Positions 36,483-49,560 are shown, counted from the first letter of the stretch. The stretch: 64,000 bases of DNA from Ascaris suum (GCA_013433145.1 CM024189.1:6440001-6504000); one strand, 5' to 3'. The notes: a model not told the origin generated them from the sequence alone. Numbers and translations are program-made.

Positions 36483-38343
36483 CTAAAATTCATAGATCCC
36501 TAACTGCATGCGTAATTCTCGATCCTTGATCATGTAATTTAAGAAAGTACGCTGAATTAATTCTAATAGTTTTTACTGATTAAATAGGTCAATGCTCTGA
36601 GTTATGAATCGCCATTTTATTGTAATGTAATTGAAAGCATTCTAATGAACGCTGGAGGTTTTCTGAATGAAAAAAAAAAAATAAAGAGATTGAATCGTCT
36701 CGCTAAAATAATTGACGTACTATTTCTGAATCAGATATACTGCTTTGAAAAATTTCTTAGCAGTTCATCACCTATATAAAAGTTTGAAACTTCTATCACT
36801 ATTGAAGAGTGTCAATAATAATTTAGTTTCTACGAATCTTAAGATAAGATTTATTGTAAAGGTTACTACTAAATAATCAAAGTAAGATCTCCAGATTAGT
36901 CGCTGTTTAGCAGTACTAACAACTTACGTGACACTTTAGCAGGTTATAGCATCATCCAAGAAACATTGCCCGCAATTAAAATTTCTCTAACAATGGCGCA
37001 GGGTGGCAAAATTTTGAAAAAACGGCTTTATACGAGTGTAATCAAGTTTGAATAGCATTATGTTCAACTCGTTTTTCTTGAACAATTTTTTTGCAGTTGC
37101 AAGAACATCACTGGACTTTCATTTTATTGACGGGCAAGCTTTCGGTCCGTTAGTTATTGCACTGGATTTATCAGTACTTTATTAATAATTATCACGTTAT
37201 CAACACTCTTCTAGGAGTGTCTTCATTTATTACTTTGACGGTTGCTTGTTCGCTAATAGCATTTATTCAAAAATGAGAATAAAAAAGCCTACAACGCAAG
37301 AGTTTCCGCTTGCATAAATAAAGAACTATGCCATCAGTTTGGTGAAACAGAAGCGGAAAAAGTAAAGCTCTTTAATAGATCATATTTGATGCTCGTTACA
37401 ACTCCTACGTTTTAGCATAAAAGCGATAACGTCGAAAAATACAAGCAATAAAAGAGGTTAGTGTGTCACTCTAATCAAGCAATAAAATGTTATATACACT
37501 ATAGATAAGAAAGATGAGGACTAGTGTTGGCAGTGGAAGTCTCAAAGTTGGGATTCAGAATCGAAGTGGGACTTCAAGGAATTTCGAGGGTTCTCGATGC
37601 ATGCAGGTTCTAAATATCGGAGCTTCCAGAACGAAATTTTTAAGGGGACAACCGTATCATAGAATCATCTTTGCTTCCAGAGCGCAAAGAACTTGGGGCT
37701 TTCGAATTTCTGAAATGCCCGAATGAGATCATTGGCCACCGGAAGCAATACTAGCAGTAAGGACGACAAAACTGAGATTGATGGTTTGGAAATCACAACG
37801 GTACAGGATTTTGCCAATAGCAGTAGCATAATCTACAAATCAGTGTGTTCTATCACAGGGCGCAATTTTGAATTAAACGTACATCGACTAGTCTAATTCA
37901 TAGGCGCATAGGTCAGGAAAGAATGACGATTTTTCCGTTACGACGCTTTTGATCGAATTCACTCATTCATTTCTATACTGACATTCTCTCAATAAAGGTG
38001 TCTTTCTAAAAGAATGCTCCAAACAATTGACAACTTCTTTCAAAAACTGAATGACATCATCGGCGTGAAAGGAAGTTTGATATATCGAAAAGAAACGCAT
38101 CGATTATGTGCATAATGAGGGAACTCAGAATTGTAAGATTTTCAAAAAGAAATCGAAATATCCGCAAAAATTTGTCAAAATATCATGAAATTATTAAACC
38201 AGAATTTTTTGATGCAAGAAATGCACTCGACGCGTACAAGTTCCTTCACAAAGCTTGGGCTTCTTTAGGTGGGACATTATACGGTGATAACTGGTAAACG
38301 CGTAAGAGAAGCGAAACAATCTTTGCGAAGTGATTAGAGCGAA

Positions 38344-38487
38344 CTAGCTAACTAGGCCACCTCGAACACAATTCTTGCTTTCATTCTTGCTTGCGCACTT
38401 CTTGCCAACTTCTTCTAGACAATCAACGCAGTGACAAGTGGCACTGAAACCATGACATCGGAATCGATATGCTCGCGTTGGAAACAT
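38344..38487 (-). other. Small cysteine-rich open frame, unassigned
   Basis: A 47-codon frame starts with ATG at 38487 and ends with TAG at 38344. It has six cysteines clustered as CHGFSATCHCVDC followed by GKKC and KNC. No signal peptide is visible in the short frame, so if real it is probably one exon of a spliced gene. I recognise no named disulfide fold. Position within the flippase upstream region is compatible with an unrelated small gene or with chance. Confidence 0.2.
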
Positions 38488-39891
38488 TAAGCGATAAAGC
38501 GGTATGCTCTCGATATGGAATTTGCTCGGTATCGATAACAAATATGCATCCTTGACTTACCTCATTTTCTAAGTTCAGTATAATTCAGAAATATTTTGTG
38601 TGGGTCGATTACTTGACGCCTTTCCGATTAGCATTGAAAAGTGTGAATGAACAGAAAATAGCTTAGCATAGATTCGCTCATATCAACACAACACTCGATG
38701 TAGTGTCCACTATGCCTAATATAAGAATCGAATTACATGCGCTCAATACTTAAATAAGCAAACTGTATTAGTTCAATAGTATGCATTATTCTATTCGATC
38801 AAATCCGCTGAATCGTTGAAAAAGTTCATTACCACAATAGAGAGTAAGTTTTTTCACTTGGAAATTTCTCTTAACAGCCCTATATGCTTGAAGAAACAGT
38901 ATCAGAAACCGAAAAACGCTATGAACATAATCAATACAATCACATTGTCTACAGTGTTCTGTCAGAAGTATACTCTCTTTTACGAAAAAGTGTTGCTAAC
39001 TGTAAGCACATATGCTTAGATAATTATTAGCCAACCATCGATAAATTCATTCCTTAAGGAAACATTTTCCTTCTGCATTTTGTACATTATGAGATGAATC
39101 TTGTTCATGGGAAAATTTTACGAAACGCTAAATTAGGTTCTCTGTTCAGTTGTGCACCTGTGATTGCCTGTTGCTTCGAATCATTCTTACCAGCAATTGT
39201 AGTTTTAATTTCAAACAGTATGGATTTTCACGTTTCGCTCAATTCGGAGTTGGCCACAACGGTGAAAAGTAGACGTTCAAAAACAGTGTAAACGATATGC
39301 AAAATAATAAAGTTTTTCTATTAGTATGCAATTGTGGTTTATTGTTGTTTCAAGAAACGTTTTGTATATTCTAAATGATTGATTTCTTTTCCGATCGGAT
39401 GAAAAAATACTCGTCAAATGAAGACAATTGAAGAATCATGCTAATGGAGTTGCTACGAGATACACTTTCGCATTGCGCCCATAGAAGTAATTTTTACTAA
39501 AATTTACTAAAATGGAATAACGAATATATGTATTAATGCGATTTTTAAATTAAACCGATCACTAATATCGATCTTCTACAAAAGTGTCGTCTTTTTTCTT
39601 GCAACAAAATCAATGTAAAATAGAAACCGGTCAGTATTATAGCATGCGTAAATTCATTTTGACATTTAAATAACTACATATTACTCTTTTCAGAGTTGAT
39701 CGATCAATTAAAAAAAAAGTAAATGAGATGTTTACGATGTGCATTATAGCCGTCAAATTGTGCAACTCTGGTTTTTTTAATGAATAGAAATCGGCGAATA
39801 GACTCGAAGATATGCAAATCAACAAAAGTTTGCAAAATCATGACATCAAGCACGATATGCTTTGCAAAAAAAAAAAAAGAAATTTGCAAAA

Positions 39892-39942
39892 GCGCATAAC
39901 TGAGGCCGAATCGCGCATAAGCGCATAATTGAGGCGCAATCC
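39892..39942. repeat. Short imperfect tandem repeat
   Basis: The unit AGCGCATAACTGAGGC recurs as AGCGCATAATTGAGGC about 29 bases later, with an extra GCGCATA between. No coding frame or palindromic function was evident. Confidence 0.7.
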
Positions 39943-40574
39943 TGCGGTATTTTTCATTTCCTCATCAACAACAAACAATGCTCTAAGATTAATGAATGCA
40001 AAAAAATTTAAAAAATGCCAACAATAATTTTGTCAACGGGGTGATCTGATGAAAAAAACTAACTGCTCAAATATTTCACTGTTTGAAGCATCAATTTATC
40101 AAAAACTGCAACCATTGTATAATTTTATTTATTTATTTATTTAGAAAATGATAAGGTGCATTTCAATAGGAAATGAGTTGCTATATATGAGTTAATTGAA
40201 AAGTCCGCTTTTTTTTTGAAAATTCATATATGTTTTCGGCATCAGACGTTTACGGGAATTCGTAGTCTACAAAAAATCCGAATGCAAAGTATCCATAATT
40301 ACGTCTGAAGCATTTTCCATTATCCATATTTCAGTCTGTTCAATTTGCACCTCTTGTTAACGAATCGAAGAAATTCTAGCAAAGATTAGTAGTGGGTGGC
40401 AATCTGCTAAATAGAATCGGATAGGACATTAAATTGACTGCGCATGAGCAAAGGGGGTTTTTGTTTGCGGATCATTGAGGCGTTACTGTGTGCACACATC
40501 GCATAAAGCAAACAACTCAACTCTCCATGTTACACGACATCACAATCACTTGACAATAAGGCGTTAAGGCTACG

Positions 40575-43500
40575 ATGACAACATCGACGGTGTGCAAGAA
40601 ACCGTTGAATAACAACGTTGTTCGCTCGCTTCCTGTTGGCGCGTCATCAACGATCAATAGTAACCGCCACGACGATTGTCCATTCAGAAAATCTGTCGCT
40701 TGTGTACACGTCCGCTTTTTTCATTTTTTTAATCATCATGAGGACGCCCCTCTACTTTATCTGCCGCAATAAAAGAGAAATATATAGCATAATAAAAAAT
40801 ACTCATTCGCACAAAAGGCTAAAGTGAACAGTGCATACAGATCGTCTATTTCTTAACGAAGACATAAATGTGAAGAGGATTGCATGTGACTCTATGTGTG
40901 CAAATTTTTGAGGAAACTTCTTGAAAACCCACTTATGGTGTCATTTAAACTTTTCTTTGCAAAAAATAATGATATCAAATTAGAAAAGAAACTTTATAAA
41001 CACTATCCAAGAAAGCCGATGTGAGGATGTCTACGATATTGCGTATTCGTTAAAATAGTGATGCTCATTGAAAAAAAACCCACCCTGAGGTGCCATAAAA
41101 TTGAAGGTAATAGAAGGTAATCCTTAGTGCGAATGTTTAGACTAGAAAAGTGACGCATCGCTGAATGCCGCATAACTTCGCTCAATAGGAGAGATTACGT
41201 TTGTTTCATTTCTCTTCGCTGATGCTATAAAGCAAGAACGACCCCCTTTTTTTTAAACGTTCAGCGCTTGTGACAAGCAATGGAGTTAGAACGATTGCTA
41301 ATGATACAATTGAGTGCTTTAAACGAAAAAGTTGACGTGCATCCTATGAAGTTTACGATCGCAGGTTTGTTGCAGGCCTAATCTACTACAGCCTCCTTAT
41401 CCCGACAGTTTATAGTATTCAGGGCTCGTTGAGTCATAAACCTGAAACATTCCACCAGAAACTCTAATACCATCAACCACCTACAGATGGAGACGATGCA
41501 TTTTAGGTGGCAAGACAATATCCCATGACACAAAGACGACTCAGAAGAAACCGCGCGAGGGGAGGTTTCATAATCGTCCGCTGCTTTCCGCTCATTTCTC
41601 GCCAAAGAATTTCCACTTGTTCCGCTGTCTTTATAGTTCCTTGAGGAGAAGCAATCCGGAAACGAAGAAAATTCCAAGACACTATCCAGATTTACCTGGA
41701 TTCTAAAAATCTGGATTTCCATTCTGTAGGATATAAATGCGTCAACAAGGTTAGGCTAACCACAGTGATTTTTGTTTCGAACAGGAATGGTTGCTACTAC
41801 TAATCTGTTGTTCTTGCAAAGCAAAAGAGCCAGAAAGGCAGAAAACCATCGAATGACCTAAAATACAGCTGTGAGATGAGATTGGTACAACTGTAAAGGC
41901 ATACAACCACTGTAAGTGTTATTACTTCAAAACTGCTATTAATCCCACGATCCCATCCTCCAACACTTTGAAAAATTATGGAAACGGGAGGTTCAGTTCC
42001 CACTTACGGCATGCCTCTTCCCCTTGCATTGACAAAGTTTAGCAGTCACGTGACAAACATTGCAAAATGAACTGATTGAGTTCGAAAGCAGAAGACCAGA
42101 GTTAAAATTCGAAAGTATGTGATATATGCTTTACTATGCGGATAGTTGAAAAATCGTTTTCGAAAATGGGCTCTCGATTCTATGAAACATAAATAAGCTA
42201 GCTGAAGGAAACTGAAACTTAGAGGTGACGCAATTTGAAAACGTTACTCTTATCCTCTAGTTTTGCCACAATATATTGTAAACATGATTCAGGCATAAAG
42301 GAACTTCCCTCACAATCTAGCACTTCATCGGAATACTATGGTACGCTCCAACGATGAAAGTATTTAAAATTCCTCTTAGGATGAACGTATGGTGAATCAG
42401 TGTTGACTTTTCTATCGTCGAGAAATCGCTTCTCAAAAACGTTAAGCTATCGGAAAAAGTTTCACTTTAGAAGTGTTATCTTCGCGATAGGCAATCAGCG
42501 GAAAATCATTGTGCGCCTTTTGATAGGGAATAATTTCCTATACGTTCGGAATTTTGTCACTTCCCTGTCCGCTTCACTAAGAAGGAAGATTGTTTGATTC
42601 TGAGTCATGATGGTCAAATAACTTTAGAGAACGAACGAGACAAAGGATTGACTTCAAGTCGCTCCACTTCCATATATTGATTATTCGTATTGAAATGTTC
42701 CATCATAGCAATATGAGGAGGTAGTCCTCTTTTAACGGATTTAGATAATCGCCAATCTTTCAAAGTGATTATTCAAATTTTGATTCCTCTTGATGCGCAT
42801 ATTCCATAAAAAACATTCAGTATAATGAGCAAAGTGTTGATATGGCTCATTCACAGCTATATTTTTTGCGTAAATCTGTTGCTTTTTCCCCCCCAAATCA
42901 ACGACACAAAGATAAACATTCTTGTGGTGACAGATGCGAACGGAATTTTTTTATTTTACGCTTTCGATAACGCATTCGATCTTTTATTAGATGAAAATTA
43001 CAAATCTACAGTTTTTGTGCAATTTGAAATGAGCGCTTCTATATAGATCGATTGCATATTGCCTTATTTCTTTGGAAGGGAAATGAAACGAAACAAGCTG
43101 CAAAAATTACAGGTCATCCTCCTTTTCCTTTAAACGAGTACAATTTGTTGAATTCATGCAAAGTTCGTCAAAATTTTTATTTCGATTGGACGTTTAGTAC
43201 TTATATCATTTTTTTCAAATTTCGAAAGGAGCCGAATGATATGATTTTCTATTTTATAGGTAAATGGTGCAAAATGCACGTCAAAAATCTAAGGCCCTTA
43301 AAATGCGATTTTCACGACTTCGAGATGAACAATGGGCAAAGTACTCCCTAATTGAGAACGAATTTGTGCACAGCAGCATAGATAAACAAAAAATAAATAA
43401 ATAAACCAATGTATACAAATTTAATTTATTAGTAAATTATTTTTAGCATATCAATGAGCGAAAATATCGATGATTTTTCGAAACAACTTTCTTAAGAATC

Positions 43501-43717
43501 AAGCGAACGCTAGTATGACAACAAATAATACCAATGCCACGTAATAAGTCGTACTTGAAAGAAGTTCTGTACATTTACTGCACCTTGATATCTTAACGCC
43601 TATCAACATAAGTGGCTTAAGTCTTAAGTCTTAAATCAAATACGTTAAATGAAACCTCAAGAAAACAAAAATCAAAGATTGCTTATCTATAATATTAAAA
43701 ATAACGAAATTATCACA
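40575..43717. other. Gene-poor stretch with one plus-strand start-like open frame
   Basis: An ATG at 40575 opens a plus-strand frame with codon composition richer in GC than its surroundings (TTSTVCKKPLNNNVV...). It would be divergent from the flippase and might be a first exon, but no downstream exon could be chained to it. The minus-strand frame at 41378-41722 is listed separately. Other open frames to 43.35 kb look like chance. I see nothing else between 42.0 and 43.7 kb. Confidence 0.3.
41378..41722 (-). other. Unassigned coding-like open frame
   Basis: This 114-codon minus-strand frame has a polar Ser/Arg/Asp-rich middle (ARNERKAADDYETSPRAVS), unlike translated AT-rich noise. An in-frame CAG|GTAAAT follows its first nine codons, and an acceptor-like CAG precedes the polar part. 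It might be a 5' exon of the minus-strand flippase about 5 kb downstream, or of another gene. No domain recognised. Confidence 0.2.
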
Positions 43718-44462
43718 CAAGACATAAATTTTGAACGAGAGAAGCAGCTCTTTAATGGATGAATTTGAAAAAAAAGAAATAGAAGGAAAAGAAAAATTTA
43801 GACGAAATTGGCGTACGATGTTAAAAAGTGTTATGACGGAGCAGAAGTGCTGCGACAATGACGTAAAATTCGCGTACTCATCACAAGCAACGAATAATTG
43901 CCAATTCGTATTTCGCATGCATTTTAGAGAGGATTATAGGGGACACGCTAGTTGAATTTCGAATTCTCTACATTTATCTCGACAGCAATTTCCACACTCT
44001 TTCGATTACCTTCATTTTATTTTCATTGTGCGAATTTTTAAACGCTCGCAGAAGAACAAGAGCAACATTCGAAAACACTACATTTCATCGTAATTCTCTC
44101 TTTGAATATTAATATTAAAATAAATATTATATTTCAGTATTCTTATGAGGTGATTTTTTGCATCGATCAGAAAGAAGAGCTATATATGAGCTTTAACCAC
44201 AATATGGAAATCAGCCTAGCGAAAACGTTCAAATGACAAGTTGTTTTTAAAGGATTGTAATAAAGAGAATACAAATATAAAGAAGGCATTACGGGAACGA
44301 GATGAATTCACAAAACGCCTTCGTTAAAGAAATATTTTAAAAGTTGTAATAATAGTAGAGATGGAAATATAAAATATAGAAACACACACTAGAATTTGAC
44401 CACTGTAAAGGTGGCAAAATTGAGGATAGAATTCACCACCTTCATACCTCATCTATTTTTAG

Positions 44463-44617
44463 GTAATATCCAATGTGGCGCAGTCTATATCACAAAAATC
44501 ATTTATTTCTTCATTCTCGAAATGTTAACTGGATTTCTTCGACAGCTGGGAAAGGGCGTTGCGTTCAGCAATTCATTTCAGTCTGTGCGTCAGGATCTGT
44601 GCGCACGGCTGGTTTGA
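44463..44617 (+). other. Possible exon, unassigned
   Basis: A near-ideal acceptor (ATTTTTAG at 44455-44462) opens a frame reading NIQCGAVYITKIIYFFILEM, a likely membrane segment. The frame then runs to TGA at 44615-44617. A possible donor G|GTTTGA falls at 44611/44612. Splice context and hydrophobic pattern are suggestive, but no partner exon or family was recognised. Confidence 0.2.
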
Positions 44618-46152
44618 CTTTATTTCTTGGTACTGTCGCACAGCTTGTGGCAGATAGGACAGTTGCACGTTTCATTCCCAGACTTAGCGTCTACTACAAA
44701 TGCAGATACTGGATGCTTCTACCACAGACGACTAATCTCGCCTAATTAGAGCAAAAGGCATTGTGCACTTGGCAAGCAGGATAAGTGAGATCGGTGCGAA
44801 GACGCTTCGCGGTCGCTGAACTTGCGCGCAACGATGGAACTTAAGAACTTATTATGGCTTCAACTCGCACACTACACCAATAATCTTCTTCGCCAATAAT
44901 CTAAACTCATGTGGATATTATCGAGAAAAAAAAACGATATTGAAATATGCTTGAAATGCTACTCATAAATCATTGTTGTACTATAAATCGAGAGATGAGT
45001 TTTAAAACGACTGAAAATCTTTTACCGAAGAATTGCACGACGGCAAAGAGCGGTTAGCGATGATTACGCTGACGTGGTTAAAGCAGCGTACGCTGACTAA
45101 GCTGAATGGAGATGAGTTTCATGCGACGCGCTAGCTGAACGCATTATCAGCCGTTGACGAAAAAAAAATTTTTTTTGCCATTGTTCAAACAAAGGCATTA
45201 GGCGTATTCATTGCCTTTCAAGGTTCTCCTTGCTTTCCAACTAATCGCCAATTTCACTGCTGAGAAAGAACTTATCATAATGAACTATTCATCGATTTAC
45301 TTCTATGAATAGCAAATTGAAAAGATTTCGATAGAACCAAGATGGACGACGAACACAAAACAAAAGAAATCAAAAGACACACAGCGATGCAAACGGCACT
45401 CAACAACACTCTTCTTGAGCAATATTCTCATATATAGTTTATAATGAGTGGTTTATTTATTGATTTTTTTGTTTTGTGATTTTATGCTATATTGTATTGT
45501 AGCGTTAATCTAATAAAGCAAAGATACTACAATGAAAGTTCATGGCAAAAGATAACAGGCTAACAGCGAAAATCATTACTTATTAATAAACGAATAGAAA
45601 TCGATATTAGAGTTTATTTTATGACACAGCTCTATTGGTAAAGAAATCATAAGGCTTCCTCTATACTTTCGATTAGAGATAACGTCTCATAGCATATCAC
45701 AATGTGACAAAACCACCATCTCATTCATTTTATGCACGTTTCTATAAAGTGGTAATAATCAATCTGAGATGAATGGAAATGAATAGGTGAAATTGAAATG
45801 ATAATAAAGATTATTTTGTGTTCATAATTTGCTTCGTCTGCAATGGAATAAATTGTGAATGAAAATACAATCAGCGTAATGTAAATGTTTCATATTCAGT
45901 TGTGAAGTCATTGAATATATAGAAGCAGTGAGAAAAAAAATCTAAATAGCGGACAAATCAGACTTTCGCCAATTTTTTGCAGTCTGCCTTAGCTGCTGAA
46001 ATCTGTTTAAGACAGCAATTTCGCCCCGGAACTCGACTGCTCTGGCACAATTTGAAAACAACATTAAAAGTTACTGATTCGCTTTTAGATATTGGGAAAA
46101 CTTGGTTAACAACGTTAAGGCAACAGTAGTGCATGCGATAAGCTTTAAGTGA

Positions 46153-46189
46153 GTTCATTACTTCTGAGCTGTGCTCGGAAGTAATGAAC
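46153..46189. repeat. Short perfect-type hairpin
   Basis: Arms GTTCATTACTTCTGAG (46153-46168) and CTCGGAAGTAATGAAC (46174-46189) are complementary with one G-T/A-C mismatch and enclose a 5-base loop. It could fold as a stable stem in RNA from either strand, or act as a terminator-like or MITE remnant. Confidence 0.8.
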
Positions 46190-46591
46190 TGCTATAAAAC
46201 ATGGCACCTTAGCATTTTTTTTACGTCCAAACAGCTGGAACCAATTTTTTTTCCACCAGTATTCCCTCATCCACAAATATTTCCTTTATTTATGTTTTCA
46301 TTAAGTTCCTAAAATTTTGAAACAACCTGGCAAGGTTTTCTGTCGCAGCCAACAATTTGCAGTTCTCCAATATATAAGAATATTGCCACATTTCTGTTTC
46401 GTTGTTGCAGCTAGAATATAGAACACTATTGTATGCTTAAAGCGTTGTAGATTCTTTGTTAATAAAGTAATGCTGGACGTCTAGTTGTTGACGATTGGGC
46501 TATAATGTGATCATTTTCAATTTAGTTCTTTTGAATTTTGTAGAAGAGAATTTTCTTGAGTATTTTTCTTCCGTTTTATAATTCAATGTAG

Positions 46592-46758
46592 GTAAAACAA
46601 TAATTAACAATCGAATGGGAGTCGAACTTCTTGAAAGATCTCTTAGACGGCAAAAATTCGAAATGCCAATAGCGGATTTTCCTCTTGTGAAACTTGAACG
46701 AATAAGTGCCATTATTGTGCTGGCACCTATAGTAATCGCAAATTGCTATGCTCAATGA
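46592..46758 (+). other. Possible terminal exon, unassigned
   Basis: After a TTCAATGTAG acceptor the frame runs to TGA at 46756-46758. It contains MGVELLERSLRRQKF and then a hydrophobic stretch ISAIIVLAPIVIANCYA, so it may end in a membrane helix. Open length (about 55 codons) and composition look coding, but no gene was recognised upstream. Confidence 0.22.
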
Positions 46759-48639
46759 AAAGATTTTAAATTACCCCGATCAAAGCTAGCATTCATCATC
46801 GTCAAGCAAGAAAATTGGATAGAGATAATAGCGCTTTTAGATTTGTATTTTCTCTGTTATCAGCTTCTAAAACTTATTGGCTGAACTGGCTATAGAGCTC
46901 ATTAGATTCACTTTGCGACCACGAAATTAGCAAATTATTAAGTCATGTCGAATTGAGACCCGAAATTAATTTCGGCTATTCATTACGTCACTCTCATAAA
47001 GCAGCAAAAAAAAAAAATAATTTGCTGCAAAAATAACTGCCGTGTTTTTTCTAAAATTAGGCAACCGCTGACGTCAATGCTACAATCGCACGTTGCTAAT
47101 TTCTAGGCATAAATCTTCCGAATATACCAGAAGCCACGTAATTTGTTTTCCGCTATAATGGAGTTGTTATGGTGAAGTAGGGAATGTATCACTCTCGTTT
47201 ACTAACATTGACAGGACACATCGAAGTAAGACGGTTGCTTAGCTGATGTGGCGTTTATGGTCGATACAAATAACAGAATGAGTAATGGCTAGTTGGTTGC
47301 TTACCGCTGGCTTTTTTTGAACTGTGATCGATGTTGGAGGCTTCCATGGATGCAAGCTTCACCAAACGGAACGACAGATAGAGAAAGAGAAGGAGATTGT
47401 GCTTTCGCAGATATGGAATATACGATTGCAGCTCACCACATCATATACACACAATTCGTTTTCAATTGATCCGTTAATGATGTTTGCTGTTGCTCGACAA
47501 GTGCCCAAAGACTTGGTGCATCTTCAAACAATCATATCCATGCGTCCGTCGAAACATGGCCAATACAAAGCGTGCATTTATCACCTTCGCCTGCATCAAC
47601 ATTTTCCTCATTCACACTCTCCCTGTCTTGTACGTAAAATTCAGCGTTTCGATTTAGCTATCAGTTGTAATCCTAGAAAAACCCTCACAACAAGGCATAA
47701 ATTTAACCGCTGTAAGTTATCGTATCGTGTTTTAAAAGAAACTAATTGTAATTCATGGTACTTGAAGTCATCTCGAAGATTATCCAACAAAAAAAATGTA
47801 ATATCAAATTGACGGCAAACGTCTCATTCCATACTTCAGGAGGATGGATGATTTATAGCCGGACAAAAGCGAACACGATATGGTGTGCTCATCTGTAAAT
47901 GTAGGAGAGTTCCGACAGGGGATGGCAACGTGGCGCAAGTCGACCGTCAGCGCATTCAGAGCGGTTGCCACGGCCGCGCAACAATTACGCTCTTCACTGC
48001 GACGAAAGCGACAAACGATGGCGTATAAACACAGCCGTTTACCTTTGCGAATCGATACCACGCTGAGCACAAATACCTGCCACCTCAACGAGTTCAGGCT
48101 TTCTGACAACAAGCACTGCTGTTCATCGAGCCTGATTATCACTCCATCAGCATTTCAGTAGTGCATTTCAATCACATTACATATATAATAACTATATACA
48201 CAGGATGTCATCCTGCCATAGGCTTTTCCTCCTATAAAGACCCATGACCTAGTGATACCAGCTAAAGTAGACGCCCTTTCAACAAGCAACTCCAAATGTT
48301 GACTAGAGTGAACTTATTTTGCTGCAAGGCTGTGCTTTTCACTCATCCGTTAAATTCGCCGATTTTTTTCAGCAAAACGCTGCCAAATGAGAATGTTCTT
48401 TTGGAAAGACTGCCAATTATAGCTGCCATTCTTTTTCCGTGCTTCTTTCCCCAATGGCCTTAGAGTATCTGACTTCAGCCATCAAAAAAAACGATAGCAA
48501 CTGTGAAACAACGCCAGTCTGCGATCGTTATGACATTAGGTAGGGGCAAAATGTAGGGGCGTTTTTGAGCACGATATTCCTTTCTCTTTATAGACATAGT
48601 GTCATCTTTCGCGCGGCTTCGAGCTTTCAGGTTTCTTCG
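46759..48639. other. Gene-poor stretch with a GC-rich open segment
   Basis: A 162-codon plus-strand frame at 47324-47812 has no domain or splice support. The segment 47860-48140 is markedly GC-rich for this region and open in three frames, including the plus-strand frame at 47880-48161 listed separately. The remainder shows nothing recognised. Confidence 0.3.
47880..48161 (+). other. GC-rich coding-like open frame, unassigned
   Basis: This 93-codon frame starts at an ATG after an in-frame stop. Its first two thirds are basic and helical (TWRKSTVSAFRAVATAAQQL, RSSLRRKRQTM), and base composition rises well above its neighbours, as in real exons of this window. A minus-strand frame (47804-48142) and a second plus-strand frame are also open here, so strand and frame are not settled. 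No family recognised. Confidence 0.25.
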
Positions 48640-49560
48640 ATTTTATGTTCTTCTTCAACAATTTCGAAGCAACGACGAATAAATGCACTTTTCATTTCGT
48701 TATAATGGATGCGTTTAAATTCGGCTACTACGTTTTGAGAATCAGCCGTCACATCAGGAGCGCTTGGAGATCGAAACTAGCTTCAGAACAGATTGTGTGT
48801 CATTGCTTTCAAAAAAAAAACCTTTTATGATTTGGATCTCCAAGATCAACCTCTCATAGCCACAGATTGTCGCTTGATAACGAATAAATGAGGGCATCAC
48901 TGGACGTCCATTCAGAAAGAAACATGCGGGTGCTGAGAGCAGAGGCAGCGGTAGCCCATACAACTGTCGAAAGACATCTGGCACAAATCCGCCGAGTGCA
49001 GGAAATGCAGGTATGGATGCCGCATAATTTAAACGGTGGTATACTGCCTGCACGTTTCGAGACTTACTCCAGTCTGCTTGTTCGTTTTTGCAACGAGCCT
49101 TTCTGTGTCTACGTGGTCACTGTTGATGAAAAGTGGCATCTGTATAAAAACGGGAAATGTGGTTGTGCTTGAATCCGCAAACTACTTCACCTCCTATTCC
49201 TCTCCTTAGTCTTTTTCAAGCCTCCCACAACGAAACTCCCACCCCAAGGAGATCCCCCAACCGTTTTGTGGTGCTGAAAGAAAGTTACCCATTATAGCCT
49301 ATTCTAACATTTTCAAATGTCATGAAAGAGACCCGTTGTCATGATTTGGAATAGATGCGTCGAAAGTTGCAAACACTTTGGCTAAATATGATGAACAGAG
49401 AGGGACCTACCATGCTGCGAGATGATGCAAAAAACAATACTTCAAAAATAATTCAGCAAAAAGTGAGGCAGTTCGACTTCGAAGGCTTGCTCCACCCTCT
49501 TTATTCATCGGAACTGCTGCTAACGATCCGCTTTTCTTGTTGTGATTGAACGAACTCACT
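48640..49560 (+). mobile_element. Decayed mariner (Tc1/mariner) transposase copy
   Basis: DDD-type transposase remnant broken by frameshifts and stops. The helix-turn-helix region reads AAVAHTTVERHLAQIRRVQ, then WMPHNL (family WVPHEL), YSSLLVRFCNEPF and VDEKWHLY (family TGDEKW, holding the first catalytic Asp), all in the frame 48888-49172. After a shift, the frame 49355-49549 gives NREGPTMLRDDAKNNTSKII (family LLHDNARPH, second Asp) and FEGLLHPLYSSEL (family HPPYSPDLAP). The SPDLAP-D region continues in another frame. A fragment resembling the FxSGDFDLEDQP region precedes it near 48820-48850. The DEKW-to-HDN block is mostly lost. Terminal inverted repeats were not identified, so the outer limits are approximate. 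Inactive. Confidence 0.82.

Larger units (their letters stand above)
36483..40574. other. Upstream region of the flippase gene
   Basis: This should contain the missing first exon or exons and promoter of the minus-strand flippase. I could not identify the start exon; it must end in phase 1 to join the exon at 36482. Open frames at 37514-37726 and 38106-38297 (plus) have no family signature. A Cys-rich minus-strand frame at 38344-38487 and a short tandem repeat near 39892-39942 are listed separately. A TTTA repeat lies at about 40125-40143. The rest is AT-rich sequence with nothing recognised. Confidence 0.4.
43718..46591. other. Stretch with two unassigned open frames
   Basis: A plus-strand frame at 43731-43955 is Lys/Glu-rich and unrecognised. 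The segment 44463-44617 is described separately. On the minus strand near 44600-44690 a short frame carries CNCPICHKLC, a zinc-knuckle-like spacing, but it is only about 33 codons long. A minus-strand frame at 45958-46158 (66 codons, six cysteines) runs directly into the hairpin at 46153-46189. None could be chained into a gene. Confidence 0.3.

Noticed and set aside
47324..47812. 162-codon plus-strand frame as a gene
   Set aside because: Long, but AT-rich composition, no recognisable domain, no splice or poly(A) context; left only as a note in the region entry.
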